Assembly: GCF_041679265.1 (NCBI RefSeq)
Contig: NZ_JBGFSM010000006.1
Coordinates: 1 to 64,000 of the forward strand
From: Autumnicola sp041679265
GTDB taxonomy: Bacteria > Bacteroidota > Bacteroidia > Flavobacteriales > Flavobacteriaceae
Length of the DNA: 64,000 nucleotides
Direction: 5' to 3'
The notes under the pieces are model-generated. The model saw only the letters and a list, made by a program, of their open reading frames with translations. It did no database searches and was not told where the DNA came from. Positions 50,636 to 59,102 of the stretch are shown piece after piece. Numbering within the stretch: position 1 is the first letter of the stretch; each line of letters starts with the position of its first letter. Position numbers and translations under genes: made by a program.

Positions 50636-52958
50636 AAAAATCATAACTCACTCCTACTCCTCCAAAATAGTTACGTGGATTTCCGGGATAATAATAGCGC
50701 GGGGCCGCTCCTCCAAAACCAACTGCATTAGTAACAATACTTGCAGCATAATGTTCATCAAGTAAATTGTTGATGCCGGCATTTAAACTTATGTCAAAAT
50801 TTTCAGCTAATTCGAATTCATAAGAAGCTTTAAGATTTAACAACTGGTAAGAATCGGTATAAGCTGAATTGGCATCATTGAGAGGCATTTCACCTACCGC
50901 GCGGTAATTGCTGTAAAAAGATAAACCGAATGTTGTGGAAAGATCAAAACCTACATTGACTGTTGATTTTGGAACTCCCGGCAGCTCGTTCCCGGAGAAA
51001 TCTTCCTCTTCATTCACAAATTCATCAAATTTGAAAAAATTAAAAGCAGCATTTGCATAGGGCCGGCCGGTAATCCCGCCACCAAGATCAATATTGTATT
51101 TTGTCAAAAATTCAATCCCGTTATGGTCTGTTTTTCCTGCGTTTATGCCCACATACTGATCCTGTCCCACCCGCTGCGCCACGATTAAATTTTCTATCTG
51201 GATGGAATAAAAAGCAACTTCAGTATAAAGGCGGTTTTTTAACCAGTTCCCTTTAAAACCCATTTCATAATTGATACCGGTTTCCGGTTCCAGTTCAGTA
51301 TTAATTTGTCCTTCAGGAGTTAGGGTTTCAGCAACCGTGGGAGTGGAAAAGCCGTGGCTGACTGAGGCGTAAATATTTTTACCCCTTGCAATTTCAAAAG
51401 TAGTTCCTACACGCGGCGAAAAAATGGTTTTAAAGCGATAATTTCCCGACTGGTCTAGCTCATCTTCAGCATAAAGATCATCGAGCGCATAGCTGGTGGT
51501 ATTGATATTAAAACCTGCTTCTGCATTCCACCTGCTGGTGATCTCCAGGTTAATTTGCCCGAATAAATTGGCGTAATTGCGCTCCTGTTCATTATTACTA
51601 AGACGGGAACCACGCACGCTGCCCAAATTTTCAAAATCTTCATAGAGGTTTTCAAAAGTGCCAGTCTCGTACCATTCATTATAATACTCGGCGCCAAAAC
51701 TTATTTGAGAAACCATTTCTCCAAAATTTGCATTAAGGTTGAATTTTGTCCTCGCCCCCGCAGCAAGACGTTCTTCCTTCAAAATATCAAACGGCCGTGG
51801 TTCATAGCCATTCCTGAAATTCATATAAATGCTGGTGGAGTTGCCGAAATTCTCAGAGAACTGATGATTGTAGGCTACGCCCAATAATCCGCGGTCGTAC
51901 GATTCATATCCTTTGGAAGCGGCCCAGGTGAAAGCTGCCGTTTCAGGATTATTACGAAAATCTTCTTCATTTAAGGAACTGGGAATAAAAGCTTTCAGTT
52001 TTGTGAAATTTGCCAAAAAGGAAATACGGTTATTTTCAGAAGTCAGCAACTTTGCGTTCACTAAAGCAGATTTCCGATCGTAACTGCCATTTTCCCTGTA
52101 CCCGTCACTTTTTAAATGTGAATAATTAGCAAACAAACTGGTGTTTTTGGAGCTATGAGAGGCAGTGACTATTTCTTTTGAAGTATTAAAACTGGAAAGC
52201 TGATATTTGACTTTTCCGGAAGTACCTTCATGATCCGCGCTGGCCGAATATAAATTTATAGAACCGCCCAGGCCTGCGCCATAGATACTGGAAGTGGGGC
52301 CTTTAATAATCTCAATCCGCTCCAGGGTTTCCTGGTCAAAATCGTCTAAAGTAAGTTCCCCTTCCGCAGTGGTTAAAGGAATTCCGTCAAAATAAGCCTG
52401 AATTCGATTGGTGCTATATTGAGAGCGTGCGCCAATCCCCCGAATATTAATTTTATTGGTGTTAAGCGCGCCCTGGTTTACGTACATTCCAGGCACGTAA
52501 TTGAAGTTATCCAGGATGGCGATTGCATCTGTTCGTTGCATATCGCTTTCAGAAATAAGCCCTACGGAAGCCGGGATTTGCTGCAGTTTATTGGGAATTA
52601 TGGTACTTCTAACCACTACTTCTGAAAGATCATCACGGTAAGGCTGAAGCCGGATAATAATTTCTTCGGAAGCTGAAGAGATTGCTCTTGTAGTATTCTG
52701 AAAGCCAAGATAGGTCACTTCCAGGTTTACCGGAAGATCTTCAGCAGTAATTTGAAAATTTCCGTTTTCATCTGAAAACACAACAACTCCGGAAGCTAAA
52801 TTTTCAATTCTTGCATCTGAAATTGCTTCCGAAGTTGTGGCATTTAAAATTCTTCCGTCAATCTCCTGACAGTAAATTTTTCCGCAGCAAAGCAAAAGCA
52901 GTACTGCTAATAATTTCTTTTCCAATATTTTCTGTTTTATTCCGCAGAAACTCTCCAA
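50634..52958 (-). CDS. TonB-dependent outer-membrane receptor
   Basis: A 774-residue receptor. A signal segment (LLAVLLLLCCGKIYC) is followed by a carboxypeptidase-regulatory-like domain (~30-105: IDGRILNATTSEAISDARIE, GNFQITAEDLPVNLEVTYLG), a plug (~115-235: IPASVGLISESDM, NTNKINIRGIGARSQYSTNR, IIKGPTSSIYGAGLGGSINL) and the 22-strand barrel ending GVGVSYDF. The start at 52958 overlaps the upstream gene by 22 bp; TTG 52925 would give a cleaner signal peptide. The plug without a SusD neighbour suggests metal-siderophore or small-organic import, not a classic polysaccharide locus. Ligand unknown. Confidence 0.92.
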   Translation of the reverse strand: MESFCGIKQKILEKKLLAVLLLLCCGKIYCQEIDGRILNATTSEAISDARIENLASGVVVFSDENGNFQITAEDLPVNLEVTYLGFQNTTRAISSASEEIIIRLQPYRDDLSEVVVRSTIIPNKLQQIPASVGLISESDMQRTDAIAILDNFNYVPGMYVNQGALNTNKINIRGIGARSQYSTNRIQAYFDGIPLTTAEGELTLDDFDQETLERIEIIKGPTSSIYGAGLGGSINLYSASADHEGTSGKVKYQLSSFNTSKEIVTASHSSKNTSLFANYSHLKSDGYRENGSYDRKSALVNAKLLTSENNRISFLANFTKLKAFIPSSLNEEDFRNNPETAAFTWAASKGYESYDRGLLGVAYNHQFSENFGNSTSIYMNFRNGYEPRPFDILKEERLAAGARTKFNLNANFGEMVSQISFGAEYYNEWYETGTFENLYEDFENLGSVRGSRLSNNEQERNYANLFGQINLEITSRWNAEAGFNINTTSYALDDLYAEDELDQSGNYRFKTIFSPRVGTTFEIARGKNIYASVSHGFSTPTVAETLTPEGQINTELEPETGINYEMGFKGNWLKNRLYTEVAFYSIQIENLIVAQRVGQDQYVGINAGKTDHNGIEFLTKYNIDLGGGITGRPYANAAFNFFKFDEFVNEEEDFSGNELPGVPKSTVNVGFDLSTTFGLSFYSNYRAVGEMPLNDANSAYTDSYQLLNLKASYEFELAENFDISLNAGINNLLDEHYAASIVTNAVGFGGAAPRYYYPGNPRNYFGGVGVSYDF

Positions 52959-54223
52959 ATGGTGTTACCATCGTCATCATTAACCAGCAAAGAACCATCA
53001 GGCAAAGTAGTTACCGCTACAGGACGACCGTAAACCCTACTGGCATCCTCTTCTGCAATAAAGCCGGTAAGAAAATCTTCCGGTTCCTGTGGCTGCCCGT
53101 TTTCAAAAGGCACAAACAAAACTTTATAGCCTGCAAGATCTGCCCTGTTCCAGGAGCCATGCTGTCCTACAAAAGCACCATTTTTATATTTATCAGGAAA
53201 CTGGTCTTTGGTGTAAAAATGCAATCCTAAAGATGCACTGTGTGATGTTACCGGAACATCCGGAACAATAGCTTTTTTAACCATATCCATGTGCGGATCT
53301 TCATTCCACCTTGGATCCTGAAGTTGCCCGTAGTATGAAAACGGCCAGCCGTACCAGCCGCCTTCTTTTACGCTGGTAATATAATCTGGCACCAGGTGAT
53401 TACCTAACTTGTCACGTTCGTTTACCGCGGCCCAAAGTTCCCCGGTAACGGGATTCCAGTCCATTCCCACAGGATTTCTTAAACCCGCAGCATACACTTT
53501 TTCTCCCGAGCCATCAGGATTAATTTCCAGGATATTGGCGCGACGTTCCTCTTTTTCAATACCGTATTCCCCGGCATTACTGGAAGAACCTACAGAAATA
53601 TAAATTTTACTGCCGTCTTTATTTGTTATGATATTCCGGGTCCAGTGGTGATTATAGCCCCCCGCGGGAAGTTCTAAAATAGTTTCACCTTCGGCGTCTA
53701 TCGAGTTTTGACCTTCTTGATACGGAAACCTTTTTAAGCCATCTACATTGGCAACATAAAAGTAATCGTTTAACACCAGCATTCCGTAAGGCTGATTAAG
53801 GTCTTCTAAAAATACATGACGTTCATCTGCTTCTCCGTCCCCATCAGTATCCCTTAATAAGGTAATTTGATTAGCACTTTTTTTCGCATCATTGGTCTCT
53901 GCCACAAAAATATCATTATTTGGCGCTACGTAAGTAATACGCGGATGCTCAAGATCTCCTGCAAACTTATTCACTTTAAAACCTTCCGGAGCTTTGGGCA
54001 TATTCCCGTTAGACCAGCCAATAGCTGTACTTTCATTATCCACCGATTCTGAAGAATACGGAGGCACGAGCGTTAATTCCCCTATAGCAGTTTGTACCAC
54101 GTCTGGTTCTCTTTGAGCAATTTCTGCCTTTTTCTCTTCACTAACTTCTTCATATTGCGCAAAGGCCGATACGCCTGCACAGGTAATAAGGAAGAAACTT
54201 AAAATACTTGAAATTCTTTTCAT
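52937..54223 (-). CDS. PQQ-dependent sugar dehydrogenase-like beta-propeller
   Basis: A 428-residue secreted protein with signal peptide (MKRISSILSFFLITCAGVSA, then FAQ). The propeller has FAGDLEHPRITYVAPNNDIF, TLLRDTDGDGEADERHVFLE, HHWTRNIITNKDGSKIYIS, RRANILEINPDGSG, AAGLRNPVGMDWNP, GWYGWPFSYYG, HSASLGLHFYT, and GQHGSWNRAD, the pattern of soluble aldose-sugar/sorbosone dehydrogenases. A calcium-type DTDGDGEAD site is clear. PQQ dependence is from the family and not shown. ATG 54223 is used; the longer frame to 54268 has no homologous N-terminus. It probably forms an operon with the TonB receptor. Confidence 0.87.
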   Translation of the reverse strand: MKRISSILSFFLITCAGVSAFAQYEEVSEEKKAEIAQREPDVVQTAIGELTLVPPYSSESVDNESTAIGWSNGNMPKAPEGFKVNKFAGDLEHPRITYVAPNNDIFVAETNDAKKSANQITLLRDTDGDGEADERHVFLEDLNQPYGMLVLNDYFYVANVDGLKRFPYQEGQNSIDAEGETILELPAGGYNHHWTRNIITNKDGSKIYISVGSSSNAGEYGIEKEERRANILEINPDGSGEKVYAAGLRNPVGMDWNPVTGELWAAVNERDKLGNHLVPDYITSVKEGGWYGWPFSYYGQLQDPRWNEDPHMDMVKKAIVPDVPVTSHSASLGLHFYTKDQFPDKYKNGAFVGQHGSWNRADLAGYKVLFVPFENGQPQEPEDFLTGFIAEEDASRVYGRPVAVTTLPDGSLLVNDDDGNTIWRVSAE

Positions 54224-54443
54224 TATACACGCAATTTTTCCTAAAAATACCCCGAAATTTGTGCTCACAAAAGTTTTTCAAGCTGATTAGGTTTCCTTTA
54301 ACAACAGCATATTTCCTGCTGCTGATAAGATTTTGGCTGCCTTAGGTGTTTTATTTAAGTTTACACCTTATTTTTAAGAAATCTTTAGGAAGAAAAATTA
54401 TTTCTCAGGATTGAGAGTTACTCAAGCGTTCATTTATCTTTTT

Positions 54444-56195
54444 ATGAAAAAAGTATTCGCATTATTATTGCTTCTAATAGTATGTTATTCCTGTGACCTG
54501 TCTAAATACCAACTGGTGGTGGATTACGATTTTGAAACTCAGTTTGAAAAATCAGGAGGTACTGAAACAGCTACTTATCAACAGGTAATTGATTTTTATA
54601 CCGAACTTGAAGAAGCATATCCCACCGTCACTTTTACTGAAGTTGGGGAAACCGACAGCGGAAAACCCCTGCACCTGGCCGTATTTAGCCCAACAGAGGA
54701 ATTTGACCTTGAGGAAATAAGGAAAGATAAAACGATTATACTTATCAACAACGGGATTCATCCAGGAGAAAGCGATGGGATAGATGCCACCATGATGCTT
54801 TTTCGAGATCTTGCAGGAGATTCTATTGAGGTACCAGCCAACACGGTTATAGCCACTATTCCCATCTATAACGTGGGAGGCGCTTTAAACAGGAACTCCA
54901 CCAGCCGCACCAACCAAAATGGGCCGGTGGAATACGGCTTTCGGGGAAATGCTCAAAATTATGACCTGAACAGGGATTTTATAAAAGCCGATACTAAAAA
55001 CACCAGGAGTTTTTATCGAGTTTTTCAAAATTTAAAACCCGATGTTTTTATAGATACTCATGTAAGCAATGGGGCAGATTACCAATACACGCTCACTCAT
55101 TTGTTTACCCAACATAATAAACTTGGCGGGGAACTGGGCGAATATCTTAATAATCGAATGATGCCCGCCCTGGAAGATTCTCTAAAGCTAAAGAACTTAC
55201 CCATTACTCCATATGTAAACGTTTTTAATGATGTTCCTGAAAAAGGATTTAGTCAGTTCTTTGATTACCCCAGGTATTCCACTGGATATGCTGCATTATG
55301 GAATACGCTATCCATGATGGTGGAAACCCATATGCTCAAGCCTTATGCGCAAAGGGTAAATGCCACCTATGAATTGCTTCGTTCCATGATTTCCATTACC
55401 AATGCTGAAACTCCAACTATAAAAGATCTAAGAGAGCGGGAAACAAAAAAATACCTCACGCAAAGATGGTATCCGGCAAAATGGGAAGCAGACATGGAAA
55501 ATCCCAGTACCCGGGAATTTTTAGGTTATGAAGGAGCGTCCATAAAAAGCGAGGTTACCGGCCAACCCAGGCTTAAGTATGACCGTGAAAGGCCATTCAG
55601 CAAAGAAGTAAAATATTATGATAATTTTGTTTCCAAAGATCGTATTGAAATTCCAAGAGCCTATATAGTCCCACAAGGTTGGTGGAAAGTAACCAGTCTC
55701 CTGGAATTAAATAATATTAAGATGCAACCGCTTGCCAAAGACACTACCATTTATGTGGAGACCTATCGCATAGAAGATTATCAAACCACAGAAAGCCCTT
55801 TTGAAGGGCATTACCTGCACCACGGTACAGAGGTATCTAAAACCATGGATTCTATCTTCTTCAGGAAAGGAGACCTTTATGTGACCACTTTTCAGGACGG
55901 TGCAAGGTATCTTGTAGAAACGCTGGAACCCACTACAGCGGATTCCTTTTTTAACTGGAATTTCTTTGATACGGTGCTACAGCAAAAAGAACATTTTTCG
56001 CCATACGTTTTTGAAGATATGGCCAAAAAGCTGTTAGATGAAAATCCGCAGTTAAAAGAAGAGTTTGAAGATAAGAAGCAGAATGATGCCAGTTTTAGAA
56101 GAGACGGATATGCCCAACTGGACTGGATACACAAAAACTCACTGTATTACGAAAAAGCCCATTTACGCTACCCTGTCTTTAGAGTGCCCAGATAA
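54444..56195 (+). CDS. M14-family zinc metallopeptidase lipoprotein
   Basis: A 583-residue protein with a lipoprotein signal ending in lipobox CYSC. The N-terminal catalytic domain has HxxE zinc ligands in NNGIHPGESDGID, the third ligand His in FIDTHVSNGADYQ, and a Glu in SMMVETHML as the likely catalytic base region; YDLNRDF is the Arg-containing substrate loop of M14 carboxypeptidases. The remaining ~230 residues form a C-terminal domain common in Bacteroidota M14 proteins. ATG 54444 is chosen over a TTG at 54411. Its last 33 bp overlap the convergent NUDIX gene. Substrate unknown, possibly peptides or cell-wall fragments. Confidence 0.9.
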   Translation: MKKVFALLLLLIVCYSCDLSKYQLVVDYDFETQFEKSGGTETATYQQVIDFYTELEEAYPTVTFTEVGETDSGKPLHLAVFSPTEEFDLEEIRKDKTIILINNGIHPGESDGIDATMMLFRDLAGDSIEVPANTVIATIPIYNVGGALNRNSTSRTNQNGPVEYGFRGNAQNYDLNRDFIKADTKNTRSFYRVFQNLKPDVFIDTHVSNGADYQYTLTHLFTQHNKLGGELGEYLNNRMMPALEDSLKLKNLPITPYVNVFNDVPEKGFSQFFDYPRYSTGYAALWNTLSMMVETHMLKPYAQRVNATYELLRSMISITNAETPTIKDLRERETKKYLTQRWYPAKWEADMENPSTREFLGYEGASIKSEVTGQPRLKYDRERPFSKEVKYYDNFVSKDRIEIPRAYIVPQGWWKVTSLLELNNIKMQPLAKDTTIYVETYRIEDYQTTESPFEGHYLHHGTEVSKTMDSIFFRKGDLYVTTFQDGARYLVETLEPTTADSFFNWNFFDTVLQQKEHFSPYVFEDMAKKLLDENPQLKEEFEDKKQNDASFRRDGYAQLDWIHKNSLYYEKAHLRYPVFRVPR

Positions 56196-56786
56196 AAATT
56201 CTTTTGGAAAGAGCAGCTTTATATTTGCATAAGATTTTTCCAGGGCTTTTTGGCTCTTCTTTAAATTCTTCCACTTTGCCTTTTCTATTCCTTCTTTTAA
56301 TTCAGGTTTAAGCTCTCCCTCATAAGAAGTGCGCATTTCATACCAGTGCGTCACTTTAAGCCTGTATTTTCCCTTTCTCTTAAAAACATGGTAAGTCTTC
56401 CGCAGAAATTTGGTGATCCTGAGATCCTGAACCCCGGTCTCTTCTTCAACTTCTCGAATAGCTGAATCTTCTATGCGCTCTCCTTTTTCAGTTTTTCCCT
56501 TAGGAAGGTCCCAGCGCTTATTCCTGTAGATAAAGAGAATTTCATCCCTGTCATTCAACACCATTCCCCCTGCGGCAGTAACCACCCGCAGCTTTTTCAG
56601 CAGGTATTTAAGCAGCTTTTCTTCCTCTTCATGATAAAGGTTCACGTAGAGCAACTTCCCTTTGTTGATCTTTTTGATCACTTTTTTCAATCGCACTTTT
56701 TTTATTGGAAAAGAAGTGTACTCTTCCCCAATATCTTTTTTTGTGGAGAGAATTATTGGGATATCATTTACAAAAACTTTATACAT
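56163..56786 (-). CDS. NUDIX hydrolase
   Basis: A 207-residue protein. The NUDIX box is GKTEKGERIEDSAIREVEEE followed by TG, complete with the REVEEETG catalytic glutamates, in a domain at ~75-195 (AAGGMVLNDRDEILFIYRNK upstream; WYEMRTSYEGELKPELKEGIE downstream). An N-terminal ~70-residue domain (MYKVFVNDIPIILSTKKDIG) is seen in the Bacteroidota homologues next to pyrE. ATG 56786 is preferred to 56807, which would overlap the pyrE start. It presumably hydrolyses a nucleoside-diphosphate derivative. Confidence 0.9.
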   Translation of the reverse strand: MYKVFVNDIPIILSTKKDIGEEYTSFPIKKVRLKKVIKKINKGKLLYVNLYHEEEEKLLKYLLKKLRVVTAAGGMVLNDRDEILFIYRNKRWDLPKGKTEKGERIEDSAIREVEEETGVQDLRITKFLRKTYHVFKRKGKYRLKVTHWYEMRTSYEGELKPELKEGIEKAKWKNLKKSQKALEKSYANIKLLFPKEFLSGHSKDRVA

Positions 56787-56789
56787 TTG
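56756..56789 (+). promoter_or_regulatory. Candidate pyrE promoter inside the NUDIX gene start
   Basis: TACATTTG (56782-56789) fits the -7 consensus TAnnTTTG, with TTG at 56756-56758 23 bp upstream as a possible -33 element. The -7 element overlaps the first codon of the divergent NUDIX gene, and the predicted start of transcription would fall at or next to the pyrE ATG (56794). Confidence 0.5.
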
Positions 56790-56793
56790 TACT

Positions 56794-57435
56794 ATGATTT
56801 TAAACAAAGAAACAGCAAAACAAACTGCTGAAGTATTGCTGCAAATTAAAGCAATTAAATTAGAACCGCAAGAACCCTTTACATGGGCGAGTGGCTGGAA
56901 ATCTCCAATTTACTGTGACAACAGGATTATACTTTCCTATCCTGCCATAAGAAATTTTATTAGGGAGCAATTTGCCAAACAGGTGGAAGAAATTTATGGA
57001 AAACCTGATGTGATTGCAGCGGTAGCTACCGGTGCTATTGGTATTGGTATGCTGGTTGCCGAATATCTTAGCCTTCCCTTTGCCTATGTAAGGCCGGAAG
57101 CCAAAGGTCACGGCAGGAAGAATCAAATTGAAGGGAATCTTGAAGCCGGGCAGTCGGTTGTGGTTATCGAAGATTTAATAAGCACCGGCAATAGCAGCCT
57201 TAATGCCGTAAAGGCCCTGAAAGAAGCCAAAGCAAATGTAAAAGGCATGATGGCTATCTTTACTTACGGCTTTGATGCGGCACAAAAAAACTTTGAAGAA
57301 GCTAAGGTAGAACTGCACACCTTGAGTGATTACAGCCATTTACTGGAAACAGCACAGAAAACAAAATATATAAATGCCCAGGAAGCCAGCCTTTTGGGAG
57401 AGTGGCGGCACGACCCGGGCAACTGGAAAAAATAA
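56794..57435 (+). CDS. pyrE: Orotate phosphoribosyltransferase
   Basis: A 213-residue type-I phosphoribosyltransferase forming OMP from orotate and PRPP. It has FTWASGWKSPIYCDNRII, AVATGAIGIGMLVAEYLSLP, FAYVRPEAKGHGRKN (flexible catalytic loop) and the PRPP motif VVIEDLISTGNSSLNA. ATG 56794 gives the normal length; the frame is open for 44 codons upstream but these lie in the NUDIX gene. It starts 7 bp from the NUDIX start on the other strand and runs into the SRPBCC gene after 3 bp. Confidence 0.95.
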   Translation: MILNKETAKQTAEVLLQIKAIKLEPQEPFTWASGWKSPIYCDNRIILSYPAIRNFIREQFAKQVEEIYGKPDVIAAVATGAIGIGMLVAEYLSLPFAYVRPEAKGHGRKNQIEGNLEAGQSVVVIEDLISTGNSSLNAVKALKEAKANVKGMMAIFTYGFDAAQKNFEEAKVELHTLSDYSHLLETAQKTKYINAQEASLLGEWRHDPGNWKK

Positions 57436-57438
57436 TTT

Positions 57439-57831
57439 ATGAATTTAGAAAGTCCAAAAGTAACTGCTGATAAAAGTCAGCAGGAAATGTTCAATTTTTT
57501 GACCAATGTTGAAAACTATGAACAGTTAATGCCGGAAAGCAAGGAAAAATTTAAGGTAATAGACCAGGAAAGTTTTCTTTTTGGCCTTAAAGGAATGCCA
57601 GAAATAAAATTGAAAATTCAGGAAACCGAATTTTCAAAATTAGTGGTTTTAGGCTCTACTTCAGATAAGCTGAATTTTTCTTTAAATATTCATATAGAAG
57701 CCCTAAACGAGAACCAGAGCGAAGTACAGCTTTTATTCCATGGGAATTTCAACGCGATGATGAGCATGATGGTAAAAAATCCGCTGCAAAAATTTATCAA
57801 CAGCCTGGCAGAAAATATTTCAAAATTATAA
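57439..57831 (+). CDS. SRPBCC-fold protein
   Basis: A 130-residue protein with the START/CoxG-like SRPBCC pattern: NLESPKVTADKSQQEMFNFL, ENYEQLMPES, SFLFGLKGMPEIKLKIQE, and the long C-terminal helix ending NPLQKFINSLAENISKL. Such folds hold a hydrophobic ligand, but none is suggested by sequence. It starts 3 bp after pyrE, a conserved pairing in flavobacteria. Termination follows at the 57852 hairpin. Confidence 0.8.
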   Translation: MNLESPKVTADKSQQEMFNFLTNVENYEQLMPESKEKFKVIDQESFLFGLKGMPEIKLKIQETEFSKLVVLGSTSDKLNFSLNIHIEALNENQSEVQLLFHGNFNAMMSMMVKNPLQKFINSLAENISKL

Positions 57832-57851
57832 GCTGAAAATAACACTGTTTT

Positions 57852-57883
57852 AAACCTCATTCCTACCCGAATGAGGTTTTTTA
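57852..57883 (+). terminator. Intrinsic terminator after pyrE-SRPBCC
   Basis: AAACCTCATTC (57852-57862) and GAATGAGGTTT (57869-57879) form an 11-bp perfect stem with a 6-nt loop, then TTTA. It sits between two convergent genes; on the other strand the tail TTTAAAAC makes it a weaker terminator for birA. Confidence 0.9.
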
Positions 57884-58615
57884 TTAGAAAAGAAGTTTTA
57901 CTTCCTTTAAATCAAAAACCTTTAGAATTTCATTTTCCAGTTCTACCTTTAAAAGGCCTTCACTGGTCACCCCTCTTATAATTCCGGTTAAACGACTTCC
58001 ATTAGGCAGTTGAAAAGTAGAAGCCACCTCCTTTCTAAATAATTTAGATTCATATTCTTTCAGAATTTCTCTGCCGGTACGATGGGAAATTTTCTCAAGC
58101 CTGCTGCTAAGAGCATCAAGTAATTTTTCAAGAAGCCTGTCAGGCTCATAAATTTTGCCTGTCACCTGCCGCAAAGATCCCGCCTGAGGGAGGTTGGGAA
58201 AAAATTCCTGGTTTACATTAAGGCCAATTCCTATAATAGAGGCAGCAATAGCATCCTTTTTAAGGATATTTTCTATTAAAATTCCACAAATCTTAACATT
58301 CGCTGCCATTATGTCGTTAGGCCATTTTACCCGCAGTTTTGGAACCTGGTAGTCTTCAAGCGTATCTAAAATGGCAAGTGCAACGGAAGCACTGAGTAGA
58401 AATTGTTTCTCTGCAGTAACACCTGTTTTGGGATATAACACGCTAAAAGTAAGATTTTCCCCCGCATTAGAAACCCACCCGGCACCTCTTTGGCCCTTAC
58501 CATTGGTCTGCAGGTGAGCACTTACACAAAGAGGTGCAAACGCAGATTTCCCGGGATAAAGATCCCTGGCGAGCGCGTTGGTGGAATTGATGGCATTAAC
58601 TTTGATTATACGCAT
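57884..58615 (-). CDS. birA: Biotin--[acetyl-CoA-carboxylase] ligase
   Basis: A 243-residue class-I biotin protein ligase. It lacks an N-terminal helix-turn-helix, so it is not an operon repressor. NSTNALARDLYP opens the domain; the biotinyl-AMP loop is TNGKGQRGAGWVS, with LRVKWPNDIMA (catalytic Lys) and KICGILIEN, and a C-terminal SH3-like segment (GSRLTGIIRGVTSEGLLKVE). It attaches biotin to the acetyl-CoA carboxylase carrier protein. It diverges from rsfS. Confidence 0.95.
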   Translation of the reverse strand: MRIIKVNAINSTNALARDLYPGKSAFAPLCVSAHLQTNGKGQRGAGWVSNAGENLTFSVLYPKTGVTAEKQFLLSASVALAILDTLEDYQVPKLRVKWPNDIMAANVKICGILIENILKKDAIAASIIGIGLNVNQEFFPNLPQAGSLRQVTGKIYEPDRLLEKLLDALSSRLEKISHRTGREILKEYESKLFRKEVASTFQLPNGSRLTGIIRGVTSEGLLKVELENEILKVFDLKEVKLLF

Positions 58616-58683
58616 GTGAGAACGTAAAATACTTAAGCGTTAAAATGTTATAAAGAACAGACATTAAAAAGACTAAAAAGTAA

Positions 58684-58691
58684 TAACTTTG
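58684..58691 (+). promoter_or_regulatory. Candidate rsfS promoter -7 element
   Basis: TAACTTTG fits TAnnTTTG and lies 18 bp before the rsfS ATG at 58710. No good TTTG at the -33 distance was found. Confidence 0.4.
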
Positions 58692-58709
58692 CGTAAAGAA
58701 AAAGATTTA

Positions 58710-59081
58710 ATGGCAAAAAAAGAAACGAACAGCGATCATCTTATTGCACAAATAATAAAAGGGATAGAGGAAGTAAAAGGAAATGACATTGATATCCTTG
58801 ACCTGAGAGAAATCGAAAATACAGTTTGTGATTACTTTATCATCTGCAATGGTTCTTCTAACACGCAGGTAAACGCCATAGTAAATTCCGTTCAAAAATC
58901 AGTTAGTAAAGCTCTTAAGGACAAACCCTGGCACATTGAAGGTAGTGAAAACGCGGAATGGGTTTTAATGGACTATGTAAATGTAGTGGTTCATGTTTTT
59001 CAACGACATATAAGAGAGTTTTACGATATTGAGAGTCTTTGGGGTGACGCAAAAATAACCTCAATTGAGACAAATTATTAA
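58710..59081 (+). CDS. rsfS: Ribosomal silencing factor RsfS
   Basis: A 123-residue protein of the Iojap/RsfS family: NDIDILDLREIENTVCDYFI, CNGSSNTQVNAIVNSVQ, KPWHIEGSENAEWVLMDYVN, VVHVFQRHIREFYDIESLWG. It binds uL14 and blocks 30S-50S joining in starvation. ATG 58710 (MAKKETNSD) is chosen over the TTG at 58689, because it matches the family N-terminus. It precedes ftsH by 21 bp, a conserved pair in Bacteroidota. Confidence 0.96.
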   Translation: MAKKETNSDHLIAQIIKGIEEVKGNDIDILDLREIENTVCDYFIICNGSSNTQVNAIVNSVQKSVSKALKDKPWHIEGSENAEWVLMDYVNVVVHVFQRHIREFYDIESLWGDAKITSIETNY

Positions 59082-59102
59082 ATCTAACAGAATTAAGTAA
59101 GA

